Source: PFL25 sp046260155 (GTDB lineage Bacteria > Chloroflexota > Anaerolineae > Anaerolineales > UBA4823). From it: a stretch of DNA of 64,000 nucleotides. The notes below the pieces were generated by a model. That model saw only the letters and a list, made by a program, of their open reading frames with translations. It made no database searches and had not been told where the DNA came from. Every line of letters starts with the position of its first letter. Within the stretch, counting starts at the first letter, position 1. Location: the NCBI GenBank assembly GCA_046260155.1, contig JBJYXV010000079.1:1-64000 (forward strand). Reading direction: 5' to 3'. Made by a program: the position numbers and the translations under genes. Shown here one piece after another: positions 42,334-50,571 of this stretch.

Positions 42334-43322
42334 TCAAGGTGATTATGTACAGCCGGGAGGAATGCCATCTCTGCGACCAAGCCCTGGATGATTTGCAGGC
42401 TCTTCAAGCAGTTGTCCAGCATGAATTAGAGGTAGTAAATATCGATGGGAATCTTGAATTAGAAACGAAATATGGAGTAGACATACCCGTTATTGAGGTT
42501 GGACCCTATCGCCTGAAGTCCCCATTTACCTTGCAGGACCTTGAAATCACCCTGCGGGCAGCAGCTGAGCGGGAAAAGAGTCTGGCCGAGATCGATAAAA
42601 GAGTCTCCGCCACAGAAGCAGCGCTCCCGGTCAGGATTACCCGCGCTGACCGATTTTCTGCCTGGATCTCAAATCATTATATGTTCGTGTTGAACACCCT
42701 GGTTTTAATCTATCTGGGAATCCCATTCCTGGCACCGACCTTAATGTCTGCCGGGTATACACAGCCGGCAGCTGCGATCTACCGTTTTTACGGGTTAGTA
42801 TGCCACCAATTGGCTTTCCGGTCATTTTTTATTTTTGGCGATCAGCCTGCATACCCGCGCGAGGCTGCCGGAGTTTCTGGATTGGTCCCATTTGAGGTCG
42901 CAACAGGTGTGGCTGAAGATGACGAGCTGGCTGCGAGGGCTTATATTGGGGAACCTGGTATCGGATTCAAGGTGGCTCTCTGCGAACGTGATGTGGCGAT
43001 TTACGGCGGGATTCTATTATTTGGTTTAATTTTCGGCCTGACAGGACGCAGGATAAAACCACTTCCCTGGTATTTATGGCTGTTGATCGGTATGGTACCG
43101 ATCGCGGTGGATGGTTTCAGCCAACTGCTCAGCCAACCTCCCCTGAATTTTTTCCCGTACCGTGAAAGTACGCCCCTCCTGAGGACAATCACCGGCTTTT
43201 TGTTTGGTTTTACGACCGCTTGGTTTGGTTTCCCCATCGTGGAGGAATCCATGGTTGATTTACGCCGGTTTTATGCCCAGAAGTTTGCCCGTGCAGAAGC
43301 ACAGCAGGAGAAGCAGCTTTAA
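42330..43322 (+). CDS. Glutaredoxin-like domain fused to a DUF2085 membrane domain
   Basis: A 330-residue two-part protein. Residues 1-80 form a glutaredoxin-like domain with CHLC (Cys12, Cys15) and VDIPVIEVG (cis-Pro loop). After a charged linker come three or four membrane helices with FYGLVCHQLAFRSFFIFG and PIAVDGFSQLL, features of the DUF2085 membrane family, whose function is unknown. The fusion and the ATGA overlap with the TlpA gene suggest a membrane-bound thiol carrier working with CcdA and TlpA. The conserved VCHQ cysteine and histidine in the membrane part could bind metal. Role inferred from context. Confidence 0.8.
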   Translation: MIKVIMYSREECHLCDQALDDLQALQAVVQHELEVVNIDGNLELETKYGVDIPVIEVGPYRLKSPFTLQDLEITLRAAAEREKSLAEIDKRVSATEAALPVRITRADRFSAWISNHYMFVLNTLVLIYLGIPFLAPTLMSAGYTQPAAAIYRFYGLVCHQLAFRSFFIFGDQPAYPREAAGVSGLVPFEVATGVAEDDELAARAYIGEPGIGFKVALCERDVAIYGGILLFGLIFGLTGRRIKPLPWYLWLLIGMVPIAVDGFSQLLSQPPLNFFPYRESTPLLRTITGFLFGFTTAWFGFPIVEESMVDLRRFYAQKFARAEAQQEKQL

Positions 43323-43325
43323 CCC

Positions 43326-44111
43326 ATGCCGTTCCACCAACCTGACAGAATACGATATTACACTTTTGATTCCTTCGCGGATGAATATTTGATCCATGCA
43401 ATTTTTACCCGTCAGGGTGGGTTAAGTCCCCAACCCTGGTCCTCATTAAATGTCGGTGGCTTGAGGGGAGATGATCCGGAGCGTGTTTACCAAAACCGCG
43501 TCCTTTCTTTCGAGCAGCTCGGTCGCGATCCCGACTCCGTATATGATGTGTGGCAGGTCCACAGCACCGATTTGATCTGGACTACAGGCTCCAGAACAGC
43601 GAGTGTGCGGCACAGGAAGGCAGACGCGATCTTGACTGATCGATCAGAGGTAACCCTGTTCATGCGCTTTGGTGATTGCGTACCGATCCTGCTCCATGAT
43701 CCGATTCGCAATGTGGTTGGCATCGCTCATGCAGGTTGGATGGGCACGGTCAACGGAATCGTCAGGGAGGTGATCGCAGGAATGCAGGCAGCTTATTTGA
43801 GCAAACCAGGTGATATCCTGGCAGGGCTCGGACCATCGATCGCAGTCCACCATTACGAGGTCGGGCAGGATGTTGTACAAGCAGTGAGACAAGCATTCGG
43901 CAACATGGCAGATGAATTTCTTGTTAGAGAGGCCGGAAAAGTCTACTTTGACCTCTGGGCAGCGAACCGGTACCAGTTGGAAGCCGTGGGCGTCAGGGAG
44001 ATAGAAGTCTCAGGTATCTGTACTGCCTGCAACCTTGGGGACTGGTTTTCCCACCGTGGTGAGCAGGGCAAAACGGGTAGATTTGGTGCGCTCTTAGCAC
44101 TTAAGGGATAG
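43326..44111 (+). CDS. pgeF: Peptidoglycan editing factor / purine nucleosidase-like PgeF (YfiH)
   Basis: A 261-residue protein of the multicopper-oxidase-like YfiH family. Conserved elements are WQVHSTDL, GDCVPILLHD, VGIAHAGWMGTVNGI and GICTAC, holding the zinc or copper ligands His-Cys-His. Members act on purine nucleosides or correct L-Ser misincorporation in peptidoglycan precursors; which applies here is not known. It starts 3 bp after the DUF2085 fusion and precedes yggS, a frequent order in bacteria near division genes. Confidence 0.92.
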   Translation: MPFHQPDRIRYYTFDSFADEYLIHAIFTRQGGLSPQPWSSLNVGGLRGDDPERVYQNRVLSFEQLGRDPDSVYDVWQVHSTDLIWTTGSRTASVRHRKADAILTDRSEVTLFMRFGDCVPILLHDPIRNVVGIAHAGWMGTVNGIVREVIAGMQAAYLSKPGDILAGLGPSIAVHHYEVGQDVVQAVRQAFGNMADEFLVREAGKVYFDLWAANRYQLEAVGVREIEVSGICTACNLGDWFSHRGEQGKTGRFGALLALKG

Positions 44112-44179
44112 TTTTCTCTGGGTATAATCATAGGAGAGAGTGTAACTAATCTTGCAGTTGAATTAATCCGGTTTTCCAG

Positions 44180-44914
44180 ATGAGTGAGTATAATCCCGTA
44201 AGCAGTAATTTAGATCAAGTATGGGAGCGCATTTACAATGCAGCACGGTCCAGCGGGCGAACTGCTGAACAGGTGAGGTTAATTGTTGTTACTAAAGGGC
44301 ATCCCCAAAGTAAGTTGAAACAGGTGATCGAGGCAGGGGTGAAGGATATCGGTGAAAACTATCTCGAAGAATCCCTTTCAAAAATGGCTTCTGTGGATTC
44401 AGAGATAGAATTAACTTGGCATATGATCGGGCATGTCCAAAGCCGTAAAGCGAAGCTGGTGAGCCAGAATTTTGATTGGGTTCAGACCGTGGATAGTATC
44501 AAACTGGCAGGGCGGCTTGACCGCTTTGCGGGGCAGTTTGAAAGGAAAATCCCGGTCTTATTGGAATGCAATGTCAGTGGTGAAGAATCGAAATATGGGT
44601 GGATCGCCTGGAATGAGCTTGAGTGGCCAGCCCTGGCAGGAGAAATTTCCCCGATCTTGGAGATGGAGAATCTTCTTGTGCAGGGTTTGATGACCATGGC
44701 ACCTTATTACGAGGATCCATCGCAGGCAAAACCCTTTTTTCAGCGCTTAAGGAAATTGCGAGACTTTCTGGAAGATCTATTTCCTGCCCAGGAATGGAGA
44801 GAATTATCAATGGGTATGAGCGGAGATTTTGAAGTCGCCATCCAGGAAGGAGCGACGATGGTCCGGATTGGCACAGCAATCCTAGGTGAACGGGAGACAA
44901 AGGAAGGCAAATGA
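44180..44914 (+). CDS. yggS: YggS/PROSC-family pyridoxal phosphate homeostasis protein
   Basis: A 244-residue alanine-racemase-like TIM barrel with no racemase domain. The PLP lysine is Lys39 (LIVVTKGHPQ), and the family segments WHMIGHVQSRK and LSMGMSGDFEVAIQEGATMVRIG are present. It binds PLP and maintains vitamin B6 and amino-acid balance. A TATAAT at 44124-44129 may be its -10 box. Its stop overlaps the yggT start (ATGA), giving the usual yggS-yggT-yggU run. Confidence 0.95.
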   Translation: MSEYNPVSSNLDQVWERIYNAARSSGRTAEQVRLIVVTKGHPQSKLKQVIEAGVKDIGENYLEESLSKMASVDSEIELTWHMIGHVQSRKAKLVSQNFDWVQTVDSIKLAGRLDRFAGQFERKIPVLLECNVSGEESKYGWIAWNELEWPALAGEISPILEMENLLVQGLMTMAPYYEDPSQAKPFFQRLRKLRDFLEDLFPAQEWRELSMGMSGDFEVAIQEGATMVRIGTAILGERETKEGK

Positions 44915-45180
44915 TGTATGGAATATTATTCACCCTGGTGGACTACATCTCAATTATTTTAAGTTTGCTGCTGATCGCGTATGTGCTTTTATCATACTTT
45001 ATGGACCCTTACCATCCAGTGCGCAATACGGTTGACCGGATCGTAAATCCGATATTAAATCCAATCCGCAGGGTTCTACCCAAAACCGGTATGATCGATT
45101 TCAGTCCCCTGGTGGCGCTGATCGCTCTGCAAATATTGGAATATATTATCAAGAGTATTTTGATTTCCTTGGGAAGTTGA
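44911..45180 (+). CDS. yggT: YggT family membrane protein
   Basis: An 89-residue protein with two membrane helices (residues about 8-30 and 65-85) separated by the family motif DPYHPVRNTVDRIVNPILNP. YggT-like proteins are linked to osmotic tolerance and to division or photosystem assembly in other bacteria; the mechanism is unclear. Coupled to yggS by a four-base overlap and followed after 9 bp by a DUF167 gene. Confidence 0.92.
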   Translation: MMYGILFTLVDYISIILSLLLIAYVLLSYFMDPYHPVRNTVDRIVNPILNPIRRVLPKTGMIDFSPLVALIALQILEYIIKSILISLGS

Positions 45181-45189
45181 AGGGGAGAA

Positions 45190-45495
45190 ATGCCAAATTC
45201 CAGTGGAGGCCAATTGACCGGCGTTTCATTCCTGGTTAAAGTGGTTCCGAAAGCAAAAAAGGATCAAATTCTTGGATTTATGGGAGATGGCTGTCTTAAA
45301 ATACAGATTGCTGCGCCACCAGTTGATGGGAAGGCGAACCGGGCTCTGGTCAAATTTCTTGCGAAAACATTTGATGTACCTGTATCCCAGGTGAACATTA
45401 CATCCGGTATGCGAGCTCGTCGAAAAATGATCAAAATTGATGGAATCACACCCCAGGAGTATCAAGCCCAGTTAAATGTCGTAAATAAAGCTTAA
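45190..45495 (+). CDS. DUF167 (YggU) family protein
   Basis: A 101-residue small protein with the DUF167 signatures KVVPKAKKDQI, LKIQIAAPPVDGKANRALVKFLA and SGMRARRKMIKIDG. Its biochemical function is unknown; relatives regularly follow yggT. The ATG at 45190 has AGGGGAG upstream. It ends 24 bp before the convergent NACHT gene; no clear terminator was seen. Confidence 0.92.
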   Translation: MPNSSGGQLTGVSFLVKVVPKAKKDQILGFMGDGCLKIQIAAPPVDGKANRALVKFLAKTFDVPVSQVNITSGMRARRKMIKIDGITPQEYQAQLNVVNKA

Positions 45496-45518
45496 AGCCT
45501 GTTGCAGTCAATTGGATC

Positions 45519-48017
45519 TTAGTAAATGGGGGGTCCTTGAATGTCCAAACCCTGTGCAGCATAGGAAATGAGCGTGGTGTAGGCTGCCTGCTGTATATTC
45601 CCGAAACCGGAATCCATCATTTCGTATATTTGCGGTAAGGCTTTCTGCATTGGGTGATACTGCAAGGCCTCCAGGGCTGCCTGCTGCTGTTCGGGTGTTC
45701 CTTCAGCCAGAGCATTCAGCAGGAGGTTTTCCGCTGGAGGGCCAGGGGCAATCCCGATACCGCGTTCACCGGCAAATGCAATTAACCAGGAAATTTCATG
45801 CAGCGGCGGCGGTATCCGTGAAACGCTTACCTTTTGCTCTTGCCTTTGTTCCATTATCTGCGTGGCAGCCGACCTCACAACCCATTCCTTGTCTTCGAGC
45901 GCTAATTTATTGAGCATCCCTTCCGCCCAAGGCTGCGCGACCTGCGCCAAACCGTAAACCGCGGATCGTCTGACCAGCAGATCGTCCATCTGTGCGGCTT
46001 CTTTCAGCATTTCTTCCCCCTCACCAGGATCAAGAGCAAGTGCTTCCGAGGCCGCGCGGCGGATTCCATCGCTGCCGGTCAGTAGAGCTGAACCAAGTAA
46101 TTCCAATGATTGCTGGTTGCCGATCTTTACCAGGGCAAAGCAAGCTGCCTGGGATACAAGGCTTTCTGGTTCTACCAGCAGCTCACTTAACCTGGTTAAT
46201 GATGCTTGATCGAGTAAGAATCCCATGCCCAAAGCAGATAAAAGTTGTAAATCTTCGCAGGAGGTGTGGGAAATTTGTCTTAGAAGAACGCCTACACCAG
46301 GATCTGAGGAAAGGAGCAATGCAGCTAATAGACGAGCGCGCAATCCGAGGGGTAAATTGCTACGCTGCAGTTCAGCGGCTAAAGATCGCATGACGCTGCT
46401 CCGCCAGTTCGCGGTTGGAGGCGCGTAGTGCAGCCAGCGACCGATCGAGAGGTGGTTTCGCAACAATGGGTCATGTTCAGATGCAAGCAGTTCCGAGATC
46501 TCCGGGGAGACATCCCGATCAACGGCCAGAAACATGAGACTGAGTGATTTTCCTGTCCAATCCGGCTGGTTGCTTAAAAAATGAGAAATGGGGGCATCAG
46601 AGAGGGCACAAGCAGCAAAGAAGGCCATAATCAATGGGTGGCAGAAAGACAGGCAATCGTTACGCCTGGAAGTTAACAAACCATTCTCGAGCAGCTCTGG
46701 TATCGAGCCAGGCAGCTTTCGAATAGCGCTTTTTCCCCTTTTTGTTAAGCTTTTCTGGGATACTTTACCGCTATCCGGGTCAGATTCAAAAACCTGATCG
46801 GGTGAAACACCCCGGGCCTGTTTCAGGTCCATGGATATATCCTGCGCTGCGACCAGCTGCAGCGCAAAGTCCTCCAGACCCTCACGCGCATTTTCCAGGT
46901 GGTTTGTCATTCGCCAAACATAGGATTCTATTGAATCAGAATATCTTGGTCCGACGGCGTCCCCAGCAAATACTGCCCAGGCCTTGAGTGTTGCATCAAA
47001 AGGTGAAATGATTGGATTCTCCGCCAGAAGCCAGGAATTCAGGAGCCGGGGATCAATTTGTCCGCTACCTTCAGGCCGCATGGGGCGTATGTGCCGGTAC
47101 CAACTGCGAGACCACTTGTTGATGAAGGATAAGTGCTGCTGTTCGTTCCATGCAGCGATCGCAAGAGGTGCGAGACCCAGTTCGATCAAGCCGCCATAAT
47201 AATCGGGAGACGCAGTAACAATCAGGCGAGAGAGGGGAAATTGAGCGACCAGTGCATTAAGGAATTGGGTTAAGACTTGGTGAAGATCCGGGGCAACCTC
47301 ATCCAGTCCATCGACCATCAATAGAATTTTCCCAGACTGGAGTGATTGCCTTAGCAGCGATTCCAGCTTGTTTGGTGATAAAGAGTCAGAGTATGTATGG
47401 ACTGCATCTCGCAGGTGGATGAGAGCGGGCTGGTCCAGGGTCTTATCGGGAAATAAATCGGCAACATGCGTGTAGACAGGAATAGATCCAGCGAGATGTT
47501 CAGCAGGTTTTTCCTTGCGGGCGATTTGAGCGATTAAATGTCCCAGTGCAACCGTTTTGCCTGAACCGGGTCTGCCTATCAGGATCAGGTTATCGCCGGC
47601 TTCCAGTGCGGTTGCCAGAGAGATAGTTTCTGCTGAATATCTAGCTGCAAGTTCCGGCCAATCGGGTAAATAGGGGATGATTTGTGAGAGGATATTGCCA
47701 GGTGGTATCTCTTGACCTGGTTCAGTTTGTGGTGGAGGGGCGAGGAAGCGTGGTTCGACCAGGATTTCATCAAGCGCAAACAAGGATGATGCAAGATGCA
47801 ATCCTTGGGTATAGCGCAGTGTATCCCCACTCAGGCGAGAGACATTATTGGAGATAAGTCTGGTCCCGCCTCCTTTTGATTTCGAACGAATATTACCAAT
47901 CAAACCTGGTAATGCGGGTCGCAGCTTGAGCAGCAGCCATAAGCCAAGCGCGCCGGCAATAAAACCCGTTATGAAAGAAATTTGATTAAAGAATAGGTTT
48001 TGGAAAAAATCTACCAT
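45519..48017 (-). CDS. Membrane-anchored NACHT ATPase with C-terminal HEAT repeats
   Basis: An 832-residue STAND-type ATPase. An N-terminal membrane helix (residues about 10-32) and a linker lead to a NACHT-like domain with Walker A GRPGSGKT (about 148-155) and Walker B ILLMVDGLDE (about 231-240), the DGLDE form of NACHT proteins. The C-terminal third (residues about 560-830) has HEAT-like repeats (ACFALVKIGNQQSLELLGSA, AVYGLAQVAQPWAEGML). Such proteins act as ATP-driven switches in signalling and, in some bacteria, in anti-phage defence; no effector domain is seen. Start ATG at 48017, with a TTG at 48023 overlapping the upstream stop as alternative. Likely co-transcribed with the zinc-ribbon gene. 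Confidence 0.85.
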   Translation of the reverse strand: MVDFFQNLFFNQISFITGFIAGALGLWLLLKLRPALPGLIGNIRSKSKGGGTRLISNNVSRLSGDTLRYTQGLHLASSLFALDEILVEPRFLAPPPQTEPGQEIPPGNILSQIIPYLPDWPELAARYSAETISLATALEAGDNLILIGRPGSGKTVALGHLIAQIARKEKPAEHLAGSIPVYTHVADLFPDKTLDQPALIHLRDAVHTYSDSLSPNKLESLLRQSLQSGKILLMVDGLDEVAPDLHQVLTQFLNALVAQFPLSRLIVTASPDYYGGLIELGLAPLAIAAWNEQQHLSFINKWSRSWYRHIRPMRPEGSGQIDPRLLNSWLLAENPIISPFDATLKAWAVFAGDAVGPRYSDSIESYVWRMTNHLENAREGLEDFALQLVAAQDISMDLKQARGVSPDQVFESDPDSGKVSQKSLTKRGKSAIRKLPGSIPELLENGLLTSRRNDCLSFCHPLIMAFFAACALSDAPISHFLSNQPDWTGKSLSLMFLAVDRDVSPEISELLASEHDPLLRNHLSIGRWLHYAPPTANWRSSVMRSLAAELQRSNLPLGLRARLLAALLLSSDPGVGVLLRQISHTSCEDLQLLSALGMGFLLDQASLTRLSELLVEPESLVSQAACFALVKIGNQQSLELLGSALLTGSDGIRRAASEALALDPGEGEEMLKEAAQMDDLLVRRSAVYGLAQVAQPWAEGMLNKLALEDKEWVVRSAATQIMEQRQEQKVSVSRIPPPLHEISWLIAFAGERGIGIAPGPPAENLLLNALAEGTPEQQQAALEALQYHPMQKALPQIYEMMDSGFGNIQQAAYTTLISYAAQGLDIQGPPIY

Positions 48018-48019
48018 GT

Positions 48020-48721
48020 TCAACCCGCATATAATATTCGTCCACAGGCATCACAGCGTGTGATCTTGTTTGGCATCTGGGCCGAACTGAAGGTGGAAGC
48101 GGTCAATGTAGAACCACATGCAGCGCAGCTTTTTTCAATCACTTGAGCTACTGCACGGCCATTTTTCTGTTCCCTGAGGGTATTGTAGAGCGTTATTGCC
48201 CGGGAATCAATGGTCGAAGCGGCTGCTGCGCGTTCCGACTCGTTAACCTCCAGTTCGTGGAGTAGATCTGATTTTTCCCTTTCAAGGATCTGTTTTTGCT
48301 CAGCGACTTTCTGCTCAGTATCTTTGAGTTCCTGGCTGGCTTGAATGGTTACTGTTTCTGCCTCATCCAATTCGAGCATCGCTTCGAGCTGTGTATCTTC
48401 TAAAGTTACCAGATATTTTTTTAGGAACTCGGACTCGTGCTGGAGATCCTGAAGTTCCTTAGGATTAGAGATTTTCCCCCCATACAATGCCGCCTGGGAA
48501 CGCTCAATTTTCAGCCGCTGTTGCTTAACATTCTCTTCTGCCACGCGGAGATTCTGTTCTGCTTCGAAGAAATTTCTTTGTGTTTGTTCATAATTTTGCT
48601 TGGATAATCGAATTTCAAAATTGTCTGCGAGCAAACGATCAATCTCAGCTAGGCGAGCTTGTCCCTTATCGATGATGCTGTCAATCTGCTGTAGGCGGAA
48701 GAGTTTAAAAGATTCGCTCAT
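48020..48721 (-). CDS. Coiled-coil hairpin protein with C4 zinc ribbon (CT398-like)
   Basis: A 233-residue protein. Residues about 5-175 form a long coiled-coil hairpin (FKLFRLQQIDSIIDKGQARL then further heptads). The C-terminus has a zinc ribbon with CAACGS and CDACGR. Relatives (Chlamydia CT398, family of C4-type zinc-ribbon proteins) are linked to type III secretion or to nucleic-acid binding, but no firm function is known. The start is ATG at 48721; a TTG twelve codons upstream lacks support. Its stop overlaps the possible TTG start of the NACHT gene. Confidence 0.85.
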   Translation of the reverse strand: MSESFKLFRLQQIDSIIDKGQARLAEIDRLLADNFEIRLSKQNYEQTQRNFFEAEQNLRVAEENVKQQRLKIERSQAALYGGKISNPKELQDLQHESEFLKKYLVTLEDTQLEAMLELDEAETVTIQASQELKDTEQKVAEQKQILEREKSDLLHELEVNESERAAAASTIDSRAITLYNTLREQKNGRAVAQVIEKSCAACGSTLTASTFSSAQMPNKITRCDACGRILYAG

Positions 48722-48858
48722 GGTGAAAATTATAGAAGGGGAACTCGTAAAGCACAAGGGCAGCTAACAAATGCAATAATCATTCCAGGCAAAAAAATTG
48801 CAACTTACGAATGTGTCAAGCGGAATGTCTTACTTGGCAATAAGGATAAAATATTTTT

Positions 48859-50457
48859 ATGCGGCGTTTGCAGCGCAATTGGTTACCAATCCTGCTGGGG
48901 TGCAGCTTCATCTTGCTGGTATCGCTTCCCTATATCTGGGCATACCAGAGTTCAGACCGCTTTCATTCCTTTGGGGGATTCCTGCTCAATCCGATAGATG
49001 GGAATTCATACCTCGCCAAAATGTACCAGGGCTGGCAGGGGAATTGGCGTTTCCAGCTGCCATATACCGCTGAACCCGGTGAGGGTGGCTACCTATTCCT
49101 GTTTTACCTGGCGTTGGGACATCTTGCCCGTATTACCAGCCTGGGAAATCAAACCGTTTTTCACCTGGCTCGCATCGCAGGTGCAGTGGCACTGGTGTAC
49201 AGCTTGTGGAATTTCTATGCGAAGATTTTTGATCGTAAAAGGATTAGGTGGATTGCATTTGGTTTCTCTCTTTTTGGCTCAGGCTTAGGGTGGCTGGCTT
49301 CCTTTTATGGCGTTTTCAGCGCAGATTTCTGGGTTGCTGAAGGTTATCCATTTCTTGCGGCTTTCGCAAATCCACATTTCCCTTTGGGCTTTGCGATAAT
49401 GCTCTCGATCTTGGCTCTCACAATTGGTGAAGCGGATGGCTCCCTAGTTGGGTTCTCAAGACTCGACATGATCTGGTTGTTTGCTGGTGGTTTTATCCTT
49501 GCCAATATTCTGCCATTCGGAGTCGTGATCGCGATAGTCGTCCTTGCGGGTAGCCTGGCATGGGGAACATGGGAGATCCTCAGAACTGCAACCAATCAGC
49601 TCTCCTTGATTAACGTTGTAAAATCACAATTAATAAATACTCGTGAGGGACAGGCACTGATCTTTATGCTTCTGGGAGGCGGTCCGGTTCTGGTGTACCA
49701 ATTCTGGGTAAGCAACAGCGATCCAGTCCTGCTCATCTGGAATACTCAGAATATTACTGCTTCCCCACCTGCCTGGGATTTGCTGATTTCTTATGCGCCA
49801 ATCCTGTTGTTTGCGCTGCCAGGGGCGATACTGGTTGCCAAAGTACATGCAGTAAAAGTGAAAATATTGGTTGTGTGGGCAGTATTGGGTTTGCTGCTGG
49901 TGTATGTCCCCTGGAGTTTGCAGCGCCGCTTTATTTCGGGATACTTGATCCCGCTGGCTGGTTTAGCTGCTTACGGGATAGATACTATTTTTAACCGGCG
50001 GAGATCGTTTGGAATTGCAGCTTTGGTCCTGGTGATCGTTTTGATCGTACCGACGAATTTAATGATTCTGCTGGGTAGCATCCAGGCTGTCCAGGAAAAG
50101 AAAGACAGTATCTTTTTATCTGGGGATGAAATCCTTGGATTGACATGGCTCGAGGACCACACGGATGAAAAAGCTTTGGTCCTGGCCAGCCCGCAAATGG
50201 GCCTGTACATCCCTGCATTTACCGGGAGGCGTGTATTTTACGGGCACCCCTATGAAACCGCAAATGCTCCTCAAATGGAAGTGTTGGTGAGTGAATTCTT
50301 TTCCCCTGGCGGTAGCAACAAGGGTAAATCCGCGTTTCAGGGAGCGGATTATATATTCTTTGGCAACCGAGAACGCAAGCTGGGTGCGGAAGCTCTCGGC
50401 CCGGAATTCGAATTGGTATATGAATCCGGGGACGTGCAGATCGTAAAGTTCAAATGA
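48859..50457 (+). CDS. Large polytopic membrane protein, GT-C-like, function unknown
   Basis: A 532-residue protein with about ten membrane segments. After the first helix comes GGFLLNPIDGNSYLAKMYQG and PYTAEPGEGGYLFLFYL, then alternating helices and a soluble tail of about 90 residues (FTGRRVFYGHPYETANAP). This layout is similar to the GT-C-type proteins at 12312-20231, and the acidic first-loop residue is kept (Asp in NPIDGN). I cannot assign a named family. A TAAAAT-like -10 box overlaps the start region and no ribosome-binding site is visible, so the start is uncertain. It opens a second membrane-protein cluster that continues to 56196. Confidence 0.65.
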   Translation: MRRLQRNWLPILLGCSFILLVSLPYIWAYQSSDRFHSFGGFLLNPIDGNSYLAKMYQGWQGNWRFQLPYTAEPGEGGYLFLFYLALGHLARITSLGNQTVFHLARIAGAVALVYSLWNFYAKIFDRKRIRWIAFGFSLFGSGLGWLASFYGVFSADFWVAEGYPFLAAFANPHFPLGFAIMLSILALTIGEADGSLVGFSRLDMIWLFAGGFILANILPFGVVIAIVVLAGSLAWGTWEILRTATNQLSLINVVKSQLINTREGQALIFMLLGGGPVLVYQFWVSNSDPVLLIWNTQNITASPPAWDLLISYAPILLFALPGAILVAKVHAVKVKILVVWAVLGLLLVYVPWSLQRRFISGYLIPLAGLAAYGIDTIFNRRRSFGIAALVLVIVLIVPTNLMILLGSIQAVQEKKDSIFLSGDEILGLTWLEDHTDEKALVLASPQMGLYIPAFTGRRVFYGHPYETANAPQMEVLVSEFFSPGGSNKGKSAFQGADYIFFGNRERKLGAEALGPEFELVYESGDVQIVKFK

Positions 50458-50571
50458 ACCAAATTTCCGATTTAATCATCGGGATCCTCCGAAAATCGAA
50501 CCTGAAAGAGGGCAATCTTGAATGAGAAGCCCTTGACAATGGGAAATCCACCGAGAGGATATCAGTAGCGA

